Shown piece after piece: positions 1 to 11,900 of a stretch of DNA of 46,539 nucleotides. The stretch is from a virus. The notes under the pieces were generated by a model. It saw only the letters and a program-made list of their open reading frames with translations, was not told the origin of the DNA and searched no databases. Position 1 is the stretch's first letter, and each line of letters starts with the position of its first letter. Location: the IMG/VR virus record IMGVR_UViG_3300032116_000359, positions 1 to 46,539 of that record; one strand, given 5' to 3'. The position numbers were made by a program, and so were the translations under genes.

Positions 1-2943
1 TACATAGTAGTCTGTAGCATCTTTAGACTGTAAGGCACCGAGTTGTCTATAAAGATTAGACAGCTCTATCTGAGTGGCTTTATCAACCCCAAACTCTGCT
101 TTACGTTCAGTGAGTTCATTAAGTCTAAAACGTTGTTCAGGAGTGAGTTTTTGTCCTGATTTGATTGTATCAAACAACAATCCCATCTCCTCAAACTCAT
201 CTTTAGTCAGTCCACTAAAACCTGCATAGTTATCTTTCTTATCCTGAATTTCCTGCTGTAGTTTTTTAATACGTTCCTTAGCCTTTTCAGATATATCAGA
301 ACCAATAATCTGACCATCATTATCTCTAAAGCCTACAGTGGCATCAATAATCTCTTCTATCTCTGCAGTGGAATCCACCTTAAGACGTATATTATCAGGA
401 AGACGATTTAAAATCTCTTTAATCTCTGTAAAAATTCTAGCTCTTTCTTTATAGAACTCATCTGTAAACTTAACCACAGTGTTTTCAGAAATCCAACTTT
501 CCCTTTTATCTCTAAACTCATCACTATCTTTAGCAATACCTGAGTCAATTAAGTTTTGTTCAAACTGATCTAAGGCAAATTGAAAAGCACCATTTATAGG
601 AACAAATTCAAAAAACTTCTTAGACTCTTTTCTATACTTACGTTCAATAGCAGCAGTGAGATATTCTTGTCCTTCTTTTAAATTACCATTTGTATTGGTT
701 AAAGAAGCAAGTTGGGAATACTCCTTCCATAGAGCTTTCTTTTGCTGAGCTATATCATCAAAGTTATCAGGATCAAAGTTTGCTCCATCTAATTCTTCTA
801 TAGCATTAAGAATAAGATGTTTTCTTCTATAAGCATCTTTAGATGCACGATCGTACATTTCTACAGCAGCCTGCTTATCAGCAGCCGTAGCTTTAGATTT
901 AGTAACACCAAGAGCCTTATAAGTAGCATCTAGTAAATCAGGATTCTTATCTAAAGAGTCATAGATATCTTCTCTTTGATAGAATTCATCAGTGTATTCT
1001 TGGTGAAAGTAATCTCTTTTGTGTTGCCTCATCTGTTTAAGAATACTATCAGCCTCAGCCTCCTCACCTTTATCTATAGCATCTTCATAATCAAACTTAA
1101 GTTGCTTTAGTTTGGTTCCAGTATCTTTAAAGGGATTTAAGAATGTGATATATTCTTTAGTTTCTACTTTTCCAGTTTCAGAGTTTCTAACTACTACTTT
1201 ATCTCTAAAAGAAAGTTGCTGCATCAACTCTGTAAAGTTAGTCATACTGTAACCAGCCTTTCTTAAAAGAGGAGCCATATCTCTTAAAAAAGAGTTTACA
1301 TTACGCTGGGTTTCAGCATCTACCTCGTTGTATCCATTTTTAAGAAGAACAGCAAAACCACCAACAATAGGGTCTGGGCTATTAGTGTATGATTCAGCCC
1401 AAGCAGAAAAGTAATTAGTATCTCCAGCTTTTCCTAAAAGTAACTCACCCACTCTTTCTTTAGTGAGCTTTACTTTTTCATACTCAGCTATCATATCCTC
1501 CTCACGTTTCTTGCTACCAGCTTTTTTAGCTTTATCAATAGCCTCTGTATAAAATTTATCAATACCCTCTCTTAATCCAGATAAACTATCATATAGTGTA
1601 TCAATTATTCCTGGAGCATAAGCCTTTTGAATTCTACGTTGAATACTCTCAATTCTAGTTTGTGTAGTAGATAGATTTCTTCCTAGAGGACTTGCGGGGT
1701 CCATACCACCATCTATCAAACGCTCGTTTGTTTCCTGAATAAACTTAGACCAGTTTCTAACAAGAGAGTCATAATAAAAAATATTATTCAACATCTCCTT
1801 AGTATCAGGATTCTTAACCACCTCTTTTAACTGCTCACTTACCTTCTGTGTAAGAATGTCAAATCTTAATAAAGCATTCACTAAGTTCTTAGCATTCTTT
1901 TCTCTAGTTTCTAAAGATCCAAGAAGATCTTTAAGCTTTTCATTAATCTCAGGAGTTGCTTCAAGAGTTTTCTTAATCTCACGTAGTAAACCTCCACCTG
2001 TTTCTTCATCTACAAGAATCTTTCTAGCCTCAGCGTAGTTCTTATTCTTAAACACCTGATTAATTTGTAACTTAATCAAGTCATAATAACGAGACACTGT
2101 AGTAGAGATATCTAAGTTTTCTACATCCTCTAGAGATTTAAAAAACTCAGCGTAGTCTTTTGCATACTCAACATAGTCTTTATCTGATATTGTCTCAACA
2201 TCAAATACAAAGTTTTCTGTTGTAAGCATTTTACCTAGTTCAGCCAAAGTGGTATCAGTAGAAAGCTTTTCAATCTTTACACTAGTCCCAAAAGCTTTTC
2301 TAAGTACCTGCTTTATTGCAAACAGTATACGTTTAATAGCATCTTTAAAACTGTTAGATGTGGGAACATTATCAATATTGTTCTGGGCTTCTTTAGCTAA
2401 AGCTCTAACTACAATCTCTTTTTGAATATCCAATGGGTCCTCTGACTGATACCCAAGCTGTTCTACTTCAGCTTTTATTGCCTGACCTTCGGCTGTAGCT
2501 AAAACATCATTATAAATCTTATCAAATAACTCTTTGTTAGATGCAGCTATTGCACTAACTAAAGGGTGGGAATACTCGTGTAAGACATTATTTAAATTAA
2601 ATCCACCTTCTACAAAATACACTTTACCGTTATAAAAAAATGCAGACTCCCCATTCCAAGGATTCTTAGCAGCAGCTGTAATTTCTCTAGCTTGTTCCCT
2701 TGTAACACTCTCTCCTCGTATACCAGTAGTTTCAGCAAGTCTATTAGCCATAGCATAAACAGCCCCTTCTCCCAACTCCTGCATCTGTTGAGCTTCTGTA
2801 GGAACATAAGGAGTTGCTTTTTCCTCTATAGCTGGAATAGTTCCATCTCCACGCTGAATATAGAGTCTAAAAGCTTCATACTCACCAACTTGCTCAACCA
2901 GTAATTTCCAATTTGTATTATTCTTGTTAGGACATGCTAGCAT
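1..2943 (-). CDS. giant virion-type protein with N-terminal zincin motif (partial, runs off window start)
   Basis: The reading frame is open from an ATG at 2943 to base 1 (981 codons, no stop), so only the N-terminal part is visible. It begins MLACPNKNNTNW. At residues 122-126 is HEYSH, preceded by a segment reading FFYNGKVYFVEGGFNLNNVL and followed by PLVSAI, which fits a zincin-type zinc metallopeptidase (HExxH). The third zinc ligand cannot be assigned by eye. The remainder is Lys/Glu-rich, mostly helical and probably coiled coil, without a recognisable enzyme motif. It follows the RNA polymerase gene after 15 bases and has no Shine-Dalgarno, as is usual in Bacteroidota phages. By position it is probably another large protein carried in the virion and ejected with DNA. 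Protease activity and target are unproven. The existence of the gene is very secure; the function is tentative. Confidence 0.85.
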   Translation of the reverse strand, partial: MLACPNKNNTNWKLLVEQVGEYEAFRLYIQRGDGTIPAIEEKATPYVPTEAQQMQELGEGAVYAMANRLAETTGIRGESVTREQAREITAAAKNPWNGESAFFYNGKVYFVEGGFNLNNVLHEYSHPLVSAIAASNKELFDKIYNDVLATAEGQAIKAEVEQLGYQSEDPLDIQKEIVVRALAKEAQNNIDNVPTSNSFKDAIKRILFAIKQVLRKAFGTSVKIEKLSTDTTLAELGKMLTTENFVFDVETISDKDYVEYAKDYAEFFKSLEDVENLDISTTVSRYYDLIKLQINQVFKNKNYAEARKILVDEETGGGLLREIKKTLEATPEINEKLKDLLGSLETREKNAKNLVNALLRFDILTQKVSEQLKEVVKNPDTKEMLNNIFYYDSLVRNWSKFIQETNERLIDGGMDPASPLGRNLSTTQTRIESIQRRIQKAYAPGIIDTLYDSLSGLREGIDKFYTEAIDKAKKAGSKKREEDMIAEYEKVKLTKERVGELLLGKAGDTNYFSAWAESYTNSPDPIVGGFAVLLKNGYNEVDAETQRNVNSFLRDMAPLLRKAGYSMTNFTELMQQLSFRDKVVVRNSETGKVETKEYITFLNPFKDTGTKLKQLKFDYEDAIDKGEEAEADSILKQMRQHKRDYFHQEYTDEFYQREDIYDSLDKNPDLLDATYKALGVTKSKATAADKQAAVEMYDRASKDAYRRKHLILNAIEELDGANFDPDNFDDIAQQKKALWKEYSQLASLTNTNGNLKEGQEYLTAAIERKYRKESKKFFEFVPINGAFQFALDQFEQNLIDSGIAKDSDEFRDKRESWISENTVVKFTDEFYKERARIFTEIKEILNRLPDNIRLKVDSTAEIEEIIDATVGFRDNDGQIIGSDISEKAKERIKKLQQEIQDKKDNYAGFSGLTKDEFEEMGLLFDTIKSGQKLTPEQRFRLNELTERKAEFGVDKATQIELSNLYRQLGALQSKDATDYYV

Positions 2944-2958
2944 GATATACTGTGTTTA

Positions 2959-5900
2959 TTATTCTCCAAAACATTTTTTCATGAATTCATCAACCTGTTC
3001 ATCTGTAATAGGTTGGTCTGCCTGAAACTCCTTACGGAAACCAAGCATCTTCTCAGCTTCAGGATGAACATATTTAAATCTCTTATACAACTCTGTTGCA
3101 AGATAGTCAAAAGTTCTGGGAGCTTGAGATCTCATTATATCCTTAGCTCCATCTTTAGCATCTATATAAGTGGTGAGGCCCTCAGCCGGGAACACTACAT
3201 TAGAACCACTATCAATCTGATCTTGTATAGTATTTAGAGCTTCGTTTATCTGTTTGATATTCTCATCATAAGTGGCGTCTGTCCAAGCTTTATCTCTAGA
3301 TCCAGCTTTTACAGGTATAGGTAAGGAGTTACCAGCATCTTTATACTTCTTACTCATCTCTTCTATTGTACCAGCTGAATTAACTGGATACACAAACATA
3401 TAAGAAGGATTCTGTGATAACAAGTTAATTACACTTTTTTGTGATGTAGGGGCAGTGAACACCAAAGCTCCTGTTTTTGACTCAGTAATTGGTCCTGGAG
3501 TAGATTCATCTGCAACCTTCTCATTAGAAACCTCTAGACCTTTTGGTTTAAGATAGTTTCTAAGTCTGTTTCTTGTGGACTTCTTAGAAAGGTTCCAGTT
3601 TGAACGGAACATTTCGTAGTAGTTATTAAGAAACTCTCTAGACTGAATAACACCAGACTCTGTTAAATCTTTAACAGGCTGCTCTAAAAGTCTAGATATA
3701 GTTTCTGTAGGAAGAATTGGAGCTAAGCTATCAGAGGTTTTTGTAATACCAGCTCTCATAAACTCAGCTAAAATTAATCTACGGAAAAATCTTGAGATTT
3801 CTAAATTCTTTCTAGCATCTCCCACCTTAATTGTACCGGGATCAGCTAAACGAATCAAGTTTTCATGAAGAACATTCTTCATGTCTCTATCTAACTTAGA
3901 AGACTTAAGCTTCAAAGTTTTTAATCCTTTCTGACCTTTTGTACCTACAGCAGAAACCTGATCAAAAATCATATACTCATCAGCAAGAGTTTTGTTATCA
4001 GTAGTTTTTTCAAGAGCAATTTCTTGGAACTTACTAGCAACATTATCTTTAGACTTAAACAGAGTGTGGAAGTTAAATGTAGTTTCTAAAGCTCTATTAG
4101 CAATTCTTTCCTCATACTTTTCTCTGCTCTCACCCTTCTCGACAGGGATTACAGATCTTTGATATTCTCTTTCTAATACAAAACGAGCATACTCTTGAAA
4201 GCCAGACTCAACGTTTCCAGGTGTATTAAACGTTTCAGCATCTAATACATGAAGACCTCTTTTCTTATAAGTGTCTTTAGCAAAAGCTTTAGAGTTATAG
4301 TCTAACTGAATCTGTTCAGGGTCAACATACATCACACCATCTTTTACAAAAGCCCCGTATTTAAGCTGCACCTTTTCCGTAGGAATTCCTTTGGTTACTA
4401 ACAAGCTATTATACTCCTTAATACTAGAAAGGTCTACACCTTTCATAGCATTCTGTAAAATATATAGAGTGATGTCATTTGAGAAGGCAGCTGTAAAAGA
4501 TTGAGGATCTGGGAACATGCTTTCATAACTTCTATCAGCAACCTTTTCAGAAATATAATCATTGATTGCTTTGTTAATCCTTGTCTTCATTACTGGTGCA
4601 AACAAGTTTAACTGGAAGTCTTGAACAAAGAAAGATGATATAGGTGTTTCATTTTTGATCTTATCAAACATGCTTATATCTACAATGTCTGTTTCATTTA
4701 GAGCATCAATCTTAGCCTTTCTCATATGAGCATCTGCAAAAGACTTAGAAGGAGCAGTATCTACGTTCATTGTAAGCTTAATCTTTGTAAGCTCTCTCAT
4801 CATATCCTCAAGCTCAAAGAAGTGTAACAAAGTCTGTTTAGAAATAGTAGAGTTTTTGGCCTTACTTTTAATATTAGCTAAAAGTTGTTCAGGAGTAAAT
4901 GTAAGACTAGTTGAAACTTGTTTACCAATATAGTCATCATAAAGAATTTGAGCACTAAACTTCTCTACTTCTTGACCCTGTTTATTTATGTATGTTTCAA
5001 TAGGCTCAACATATTCACTCACCATATCCTTACGGATATTATACTTATTAAGTCCTCTACCCTTATTTAATCCTTCACCAGATGCATCGTAGAAAGGACT
5101 ATCTGCACGATAACGTTGTTTAACGTAATCAATAATAAGAGGCTGAGATATAAAATAAGCAGCTGTTTTAAAATCTACACCGGCTTCTAAAAGGAACAGC
5201 ATTACAGGACCAGCTACACTATTACCATTAATATTAAAGATCCAAGCATCTTTTTCTACATCCACCCATCCGTTCATTAGCTGACCAATCAAGTCTGAAA
5301 TCTTTTCTTTTGTTTTTGTATCAATATCAGAAAGAGAAATAACAGACTTACCATCAACTGTAACACTATTATGATCCATTGCAATTCTAGCTCTTCTAGT
5401 ATGAGATTTACCACTAGCTGTCGTATAAGTGTAGTTCTGATTTAAATATAAACCGATACGTTTTAGAATTGCAGAATACTTGTTGTCCACTGCACCAATA
5501 CCTAAGGTTTTCTTACCAATATTGTTTGCAGCGTGTTTATCATAGTTATATCTAGGCTCCAGTCCTCTGGTAGGACTAATTAACTTTGTACTTTTTCCAT
5601 TCTTTGTTTTAGTGATAACACCCTGACTTTTATTGTTATACTTATCATAACCCTGAATGTTCTCACCTTCAAGTTGATCAGCCACTCCTTTTACAAGATC
5701 TACATCATTAGGACGAATAAGATCAGCAAAGTTATCTGGGTGCTCCAAAATCTCACGAATGCTTTCAATTATTTTATTCTCTGTACCTTTTACATTATCT
5801 CCTTTAGAGTAGGTTGCAAAAGGTTTGCTAGATGAATAGTTAGGTTGGAATATAGTCAGCTTGTCAATATCAAAGTCAGAACCAGCCTTAGCTACAATCT

Positions 5901-8900
5901 CTGAAGGAGGAATAAGAATGTTTCCTGCTTCTTCTGGTAAGAACTCATACACTTCCATAAACTCCATAGAGTTGTATCCTTGTACAGGAATACGTACACC
6001 CACCATAGTAATTAGCTTACGGTTGTCTCCGTCATTTAACCAGTTTTCATTTTTCAGCAGCTCATTAAGAGCTTGTAAAGCAGGGATTTTATATTTAGTA
6101 GCATACTCTTTTACACTATTAAGTTCTAAGAGTTTGTAATAGTCTCCCTTCATTGCCATCTTAACCTTCATAGCCGTAGTAGCACCATTCTTACCGGCTC
6201 CAGGCATATATGTAGGAAGATCATTTGTACCCTTATACTTAAGCATCTCTTCTTCAGAGGCTTTTCTGAACTTGGATCTAGACTCAAAACCAGCACCACT
6301 CACTTGAATAAGCTGCTCACCGTTTAATTTCTGACGAACCAAACGTTTTACAACGATAGCATTTAAAAGCTTCTCTATCTTTTCAGCATTCAAGCTAAAG
6401 CTAAGGTCATTCTTAACTGCATTACCTGATTCATTAACATCAATAAACTCAATGTCATGATCAGCTAAGTCTTGACGAGTGAGCTGATTTCTTACAAAAC
6501 TTACAAGTTTAGTAACATCACCTTTAGGCTCCCCGTTCTTATCAGTTGTCCAACCAATTTCATCAAGAAGTTCTTGTTTCTTATACTTCTGTAAAGTGTT
6601 GAGCAGTCCTTCTAACTCAGTTACAAGTTTATTAAATCCTTGATTTAAAGGAATTCCATTCTTGTACAAGTTGTTAATAATCAATACTCTGAGCTGCGTA
6701 GAGAAGATAGTTTTATTTTTCCACTCATCATTAATATCTACTTGGCTCTTTAAGTATTGAATGAAGACGGGGTTCTTTTTGTATTCAGGATCACCTTCCT
6801 TCCAAGCCTTAACTGTTCTCTCATCATAGTTGTCATTCTCATAGAACTGGTCAGCTTTACCATCTGTTGTAAGAGTGGCTAGTTTAGAACCACTTTCAAA
6901 CAATGCATAATCCACACCTTGTCTTACAAGATTGTCATGAATTGTTTCAAGCTCTGTACCTTTAATTACAGAAGGAATCAAGGGAGCTAATGAGAACTTA
7001 TGGAAAGCAGGAATATGTAATTTGGATGTCTGTAAAGGACCAGAGTATTGGAACTTTCTAGGAGGGAAGAACTGAGCAATTTCTACAGGATCAACTTCCT
7101 CACCTTTAATAATCTTATTATATAAGTTATTCTGTTGAGCACTCCATTCGTTCTGTAAAAGAGACAGGATTCTATATGTATCAAAGGTGAGCCATCCTTG
7201 AGCATCCCCTTCTTTCATTTCTGTATAAGGCTTGAGAGTTTTTTCAGCCTCTTGCTTAGACATTCCTGATTTTACAAGAGCCTTTACGTATGTATCAAAA
7301 TACTTTGATTTGAGTTGAACATCTCTAAATACAACTGTATTTAATACACTATCAAACTTTCTCTCTGGTGCACCAATCTTGTTTGCGTAAGCTCTACCTA
7401 AGTTACTAATAAAGGCAAAGTCAGACTCATCAGCTGAGAATACACGACCTGTAGATGTTACATAAGAAGATCTTTTAGAGTATTCTTCTTTATCGTGATT
7501 AAACGTAGCGTAGTCTCCATCAAATAAAGAAATAATCTCTAGGTTATGGAAGAAGGCATTAAACGTAAATGATCTTAAAGCAATCTCCTCAACTTCAGAA
7601 TTCTTTAGATTTTTTTTGTTAGCATCTTTTTCAGCAAGTCTTCTAATCTTAGTCTTCATTTGATCAGAAAGAAAAGCCATTTCATCATATATCTCTTTAT
7701 TTTCTAAATAAAGCTTCTCTAAGTAGTTTGAAATACCTTCTGAAATTCTTTCTGAAAACTTAGGACTATTTACAATAGAATAAGAGTCATCTGCATTAGC
7801 TGCTTCAATAAGTTCTTTCTTTAATTCTGGAGACAGAATATCATCAAATATCTGAAATGTTTTAGCTCTTTCAGTGAAGTTGATAATATTATTAAACTCA
7901 GGATCTGATTTTACAATAGCAATACGTTCCATTTCAGCAGCCAGCTTTTCTTTTAAAAGTTGAACAGCTGCATTCTTGCCTTTTACTGGATCTGCAAAAA
8001 GCCCAGTACTAACGTATAGAGTCTTATCGTTTGCATTAAACTCAGTATTTATATCAGAAACATGTGCACCAAAAGCAGAAGATTTAGAACCTCTTCTTGT
8101 AAGTTCCATAACACCTGCTTCTAACAGCATGTGGAGATCCATTAACATTTTACTATTAGGATCAAGACTAAGAGTTTTAATACCACCCTCATTACTTTGC
8201 ACATTAGAAGTTGCCTCTGAAACAATATTTTTAATACCGTTTAGATTCTCAATCTCTATGGTGACATTTTCACCATTGACCTTTCTTCTAAATCCTTTAT
8301 TGCTTACATCAACTTGTTTGTATGTAATAGGAAGATCAAACAAACTATTGAGAAGAACAGAATACTTAGCTGAAGGGTTTCTTGTAGTATCTAAATGAGC
8401 CATATGAGGCTGCTTTATTACCTCACTATACTGAGTCTTTCTAGCATCATTCAGTTCTTTTGCAACCTGTGTAATACCATTATTTAAAGAAAGGTCATAC
8501 TCTGTATTACCATCTACGTTTGTTATAGCATTATTGTTATATCTGGTAGAATACTGACCCTCAATAGTTAAGATTTTCTTTCTGTTTCCACTTTCAGCTT
8601 CAAGAGCTGCCATTGGGTTTGTAACAGAAACTTTATCCTTTTGCATTTTCATAATAGCACTATGGATAAAGTCAATAGATCTTCTTGTTTTTAGTAAGTT
8701 CTCTTTTACTAAAGCATTGTCTGTCATGTAGAAGCCAATAGCTCGTAAGAACCTAAAATAGTTATCTCCTTGAAATAATGTATTTTTTGGAAAATCTCTT
8801 ACAATATTATCTAGATCCAATTCATTCTCACCAGTGGTAGATGTTTTGACATATTTACCTTTGGGAGCTGTTTGAAAGTAGTTTGTAAAGTTTTTCTCTA

Positions 8901-11900
8901 CTTGTTGGAATACAGGTTCACTTTCTACAAACCTAACTTGGAACTTTCCAGTGTTTGTACGATTGATTCCTGTACCATTAACTTCTTTGATTACTTGAAC
9001 CTCTTTGATTGGAATCTTATATACACTAAAGTCTCTATAGAAAGCAGTCCACATTCTATAAAAGACATCATCTGTTTCGTTATTTACCTTATCTGTGGGT
9101 CTAGGTAAACGAGCCACTTGAGTTTGCCCACCTATTGTAACATCTTGTACAAGAGGCTTTAACTCTGGAAACGTACTAGAAGCTTTTAATAGTTTATAGT
9201 ACATGTCTGATTTATCAATAGACCCTGCTACGGAATTAATCAAAATACCCCAGGTTTTATTAAAGTCAACAAGCTTTGGTACGCCAAGGATATTTAATTG
9301 AGGATTACCCTTTCTATCAAGAGCTGGTAAGCTCTTAACCATATATACCGTTTCTCCACTAGCAATTGCTAATATAGAGTTTTCATTACCCTTTCTTTCA
9401 AAAGCATTGGTTCCAAACTGCTCAGCTAGCTCAGCATCAGACTTAGCTAATTTGTTATCTTCATCTTTACCAAGCTCTTCTATACCTTGAGTATCTTCTT
9501 TCTCGTCTATTGTTGCGTCATCAAACTTCTCATCAAAAGACAGATATGCAGAACGTAGTTTATGGAAAGCAATTACACCATTCTTTTCTTCACCAGAAAC
9601 AATCTTGTTATAATCACCCCAGTTCTCAATTCCAAAATCTAAAATCTTTTGAGCTGCAGGATCTTCTGTTTTACTTCTAAGTTCTTGAAGTCTAGTCTTT
9701 ACAGCAGCGTAGACGTAGCCCATAACTTCTGGATGAGTGACCATCACCCCTACATTCATACCCTGCTCAGAGAGTATACTAGAAATTAAAGAGTCAACTG
9801 ATTCATTTAAAATCATTGACTCCTGATAGGTAAGTCCTTTGTTCTCACTAGGTTTAGCATCTAGTGTTTGTATACCCTTATTTAGAAGATTAAACTGAAC
9901 ATTAAACAAAGATGGAGAGTATTCATTAACATCTCCAATCCAGAGTTTGTCGTAAAGTTCTTTTACCTTTCCTACAGCTTCTTGGTCAGCCAAATAGGAC
10001 TGAATACTTTGTCCAGTGAATAAAGCCTTTAAGAAGTTATATATTTTGCTAAATATATTATTACGAGTGCTTCTGTTTTCAATAATCTTGGTTCCATCAG
10101 AAAGCACATACTTTCTAAAATCCTCAGCCAGAAACTCTTCAAGCTGTACATCTAGTGCTTTACTAAATCCTATAGTGCGTCCATCAGCTGTTTTAAAGCT
10201 ACCCTTGAGTTTTCTAGCTTCATTATATAAAGCCTTCTTTTGCTGTTTAGTTAGGAAGATCTGACTAAATACGTGCCATCCCTCGTGGTATAAATCTGTA
10301 TAGTTAGATCCCTGAAAGAGTGTAATACCAGCTAGTGTGAACTCAGCTCTTGCATTAGAGTTTACAATATTAAATAAAGCTTCAAACTCTATATGGTTAC
10401 GCAAAGGACTATTCTCATACCATCTTCTAGCAGCTGTAATCTGCTGATCCGTAGCTTCACTATCTAATAAAGCAGCTTTCTTCAACCCCCCTAGATTCTT
10501 TAACTTGTTCTTTAAAGCTTCAATAGATTGGTCTGTAGGAGTTTCCTGCTGTACATCAAATCCTTTTGTCTCCTCCTTTGGAGCTTCAGTGGGATAGAGT
10601 TTTTCTTGAGAAGTTTTGTTAAGCTGAAATACATTGTAAGCATTAAGCTTTACAATTTTGTTCTCAGCATTTAGCTCAAGGTTTGTATAGAAGTTATTAG
10701 CTAAGAAGTTACTATACTTATCTTTTTTAAGTTCATACGCTGTTCCCTGTTGGTTCATTACAGGAAGCATAACTGAACCACTCAGTAAGTCTTTATTAAT
10801 GTTTACAACCTGCTTCCCAATATTGTCAATAAAAGCTTGTTTATCCTGGGGGTTAGTTGTATCCAAAAGCTGTTCATCTTGCTTGATAAACAACTTGTTA
10901 TCTCTAACAACAACAGACGTCTGCTTACTATAAGCAAACTGTTGTAGCAGATCAGCCTTCTCTTTATTAGAAAGTGTATCACCAAACAGAAGCTCTCCAA
11001 GACTGGTATTCAAACCAATTTCACCAAACGTAGGACGTTTGAGAAGTACGGGAAAGTCATAATCTTTTACAGTGAAGTATACACCACCTTTTTTATAAGG
11101 ACCATTGTCAATAGGAGAATAGGTGGGAGAAAAGCCTTCTTCTAAAGCTATATCAGCAATCTTATTCTTTTTAGAGAAGTTCTCTTTTACATACCCATTT
11201 CTACCAGAGGTGATAGATAACAGTAAGGGACTATCAGGATTCTTTACAGTGTAGTCTCTGATTCTTTTAAGAGTTTCAATCTCTTGACCACGTTCTGCAG
11301 CAATATCTTCTACAGGAGCAGCCCCGGGTTTTTGAGAAAGCTCAGTGATACTCTGCACTGTACTTAAATACGGCTGACCCTTTTCATTGGTATAAACTCT
11401 TCTGATAGCAGCATAGGGTAGAAAACCTACACCATCCTTATTCAGACGTCCGTTTTCATCTACATACAGCTGATTTCCTTTAGAGTCAGTGTACACCATA
11501 AGGATATCATTACCCTCTTCTCTAGCTTTCATCTTCTGCTCCTTGGTCATAGCCCTAGGACCAGCCTCATCATCTGTATTAAGATACTCTTGAGTACTTT
11601 CATAAAGCTCCTCAAAAGGAACCTGACTAGCTCTAACAGGCATCAAAAAGATACCTGTAAAACCATCCACCTTTAAGTTGTCTGCATTAAGAGCACCACT
11701 TTCAGAGATAAGAGTATTAAGTCTTCTTGTCAAGGCAAAGTAGGCCTGCTTCTTAGGATCTTTGTCAACAACATTATCTGACTCTTTTAAGCCACCATAT
11801 GTCTGGGCCTCTTGGTTTACCAAAGAGTAACCGGTAGAAGGTTTAGCCTTAAAGTCTTTTTTTAAATCTTCATCCTGCTTTTCAACAGTTTCATACTCCT

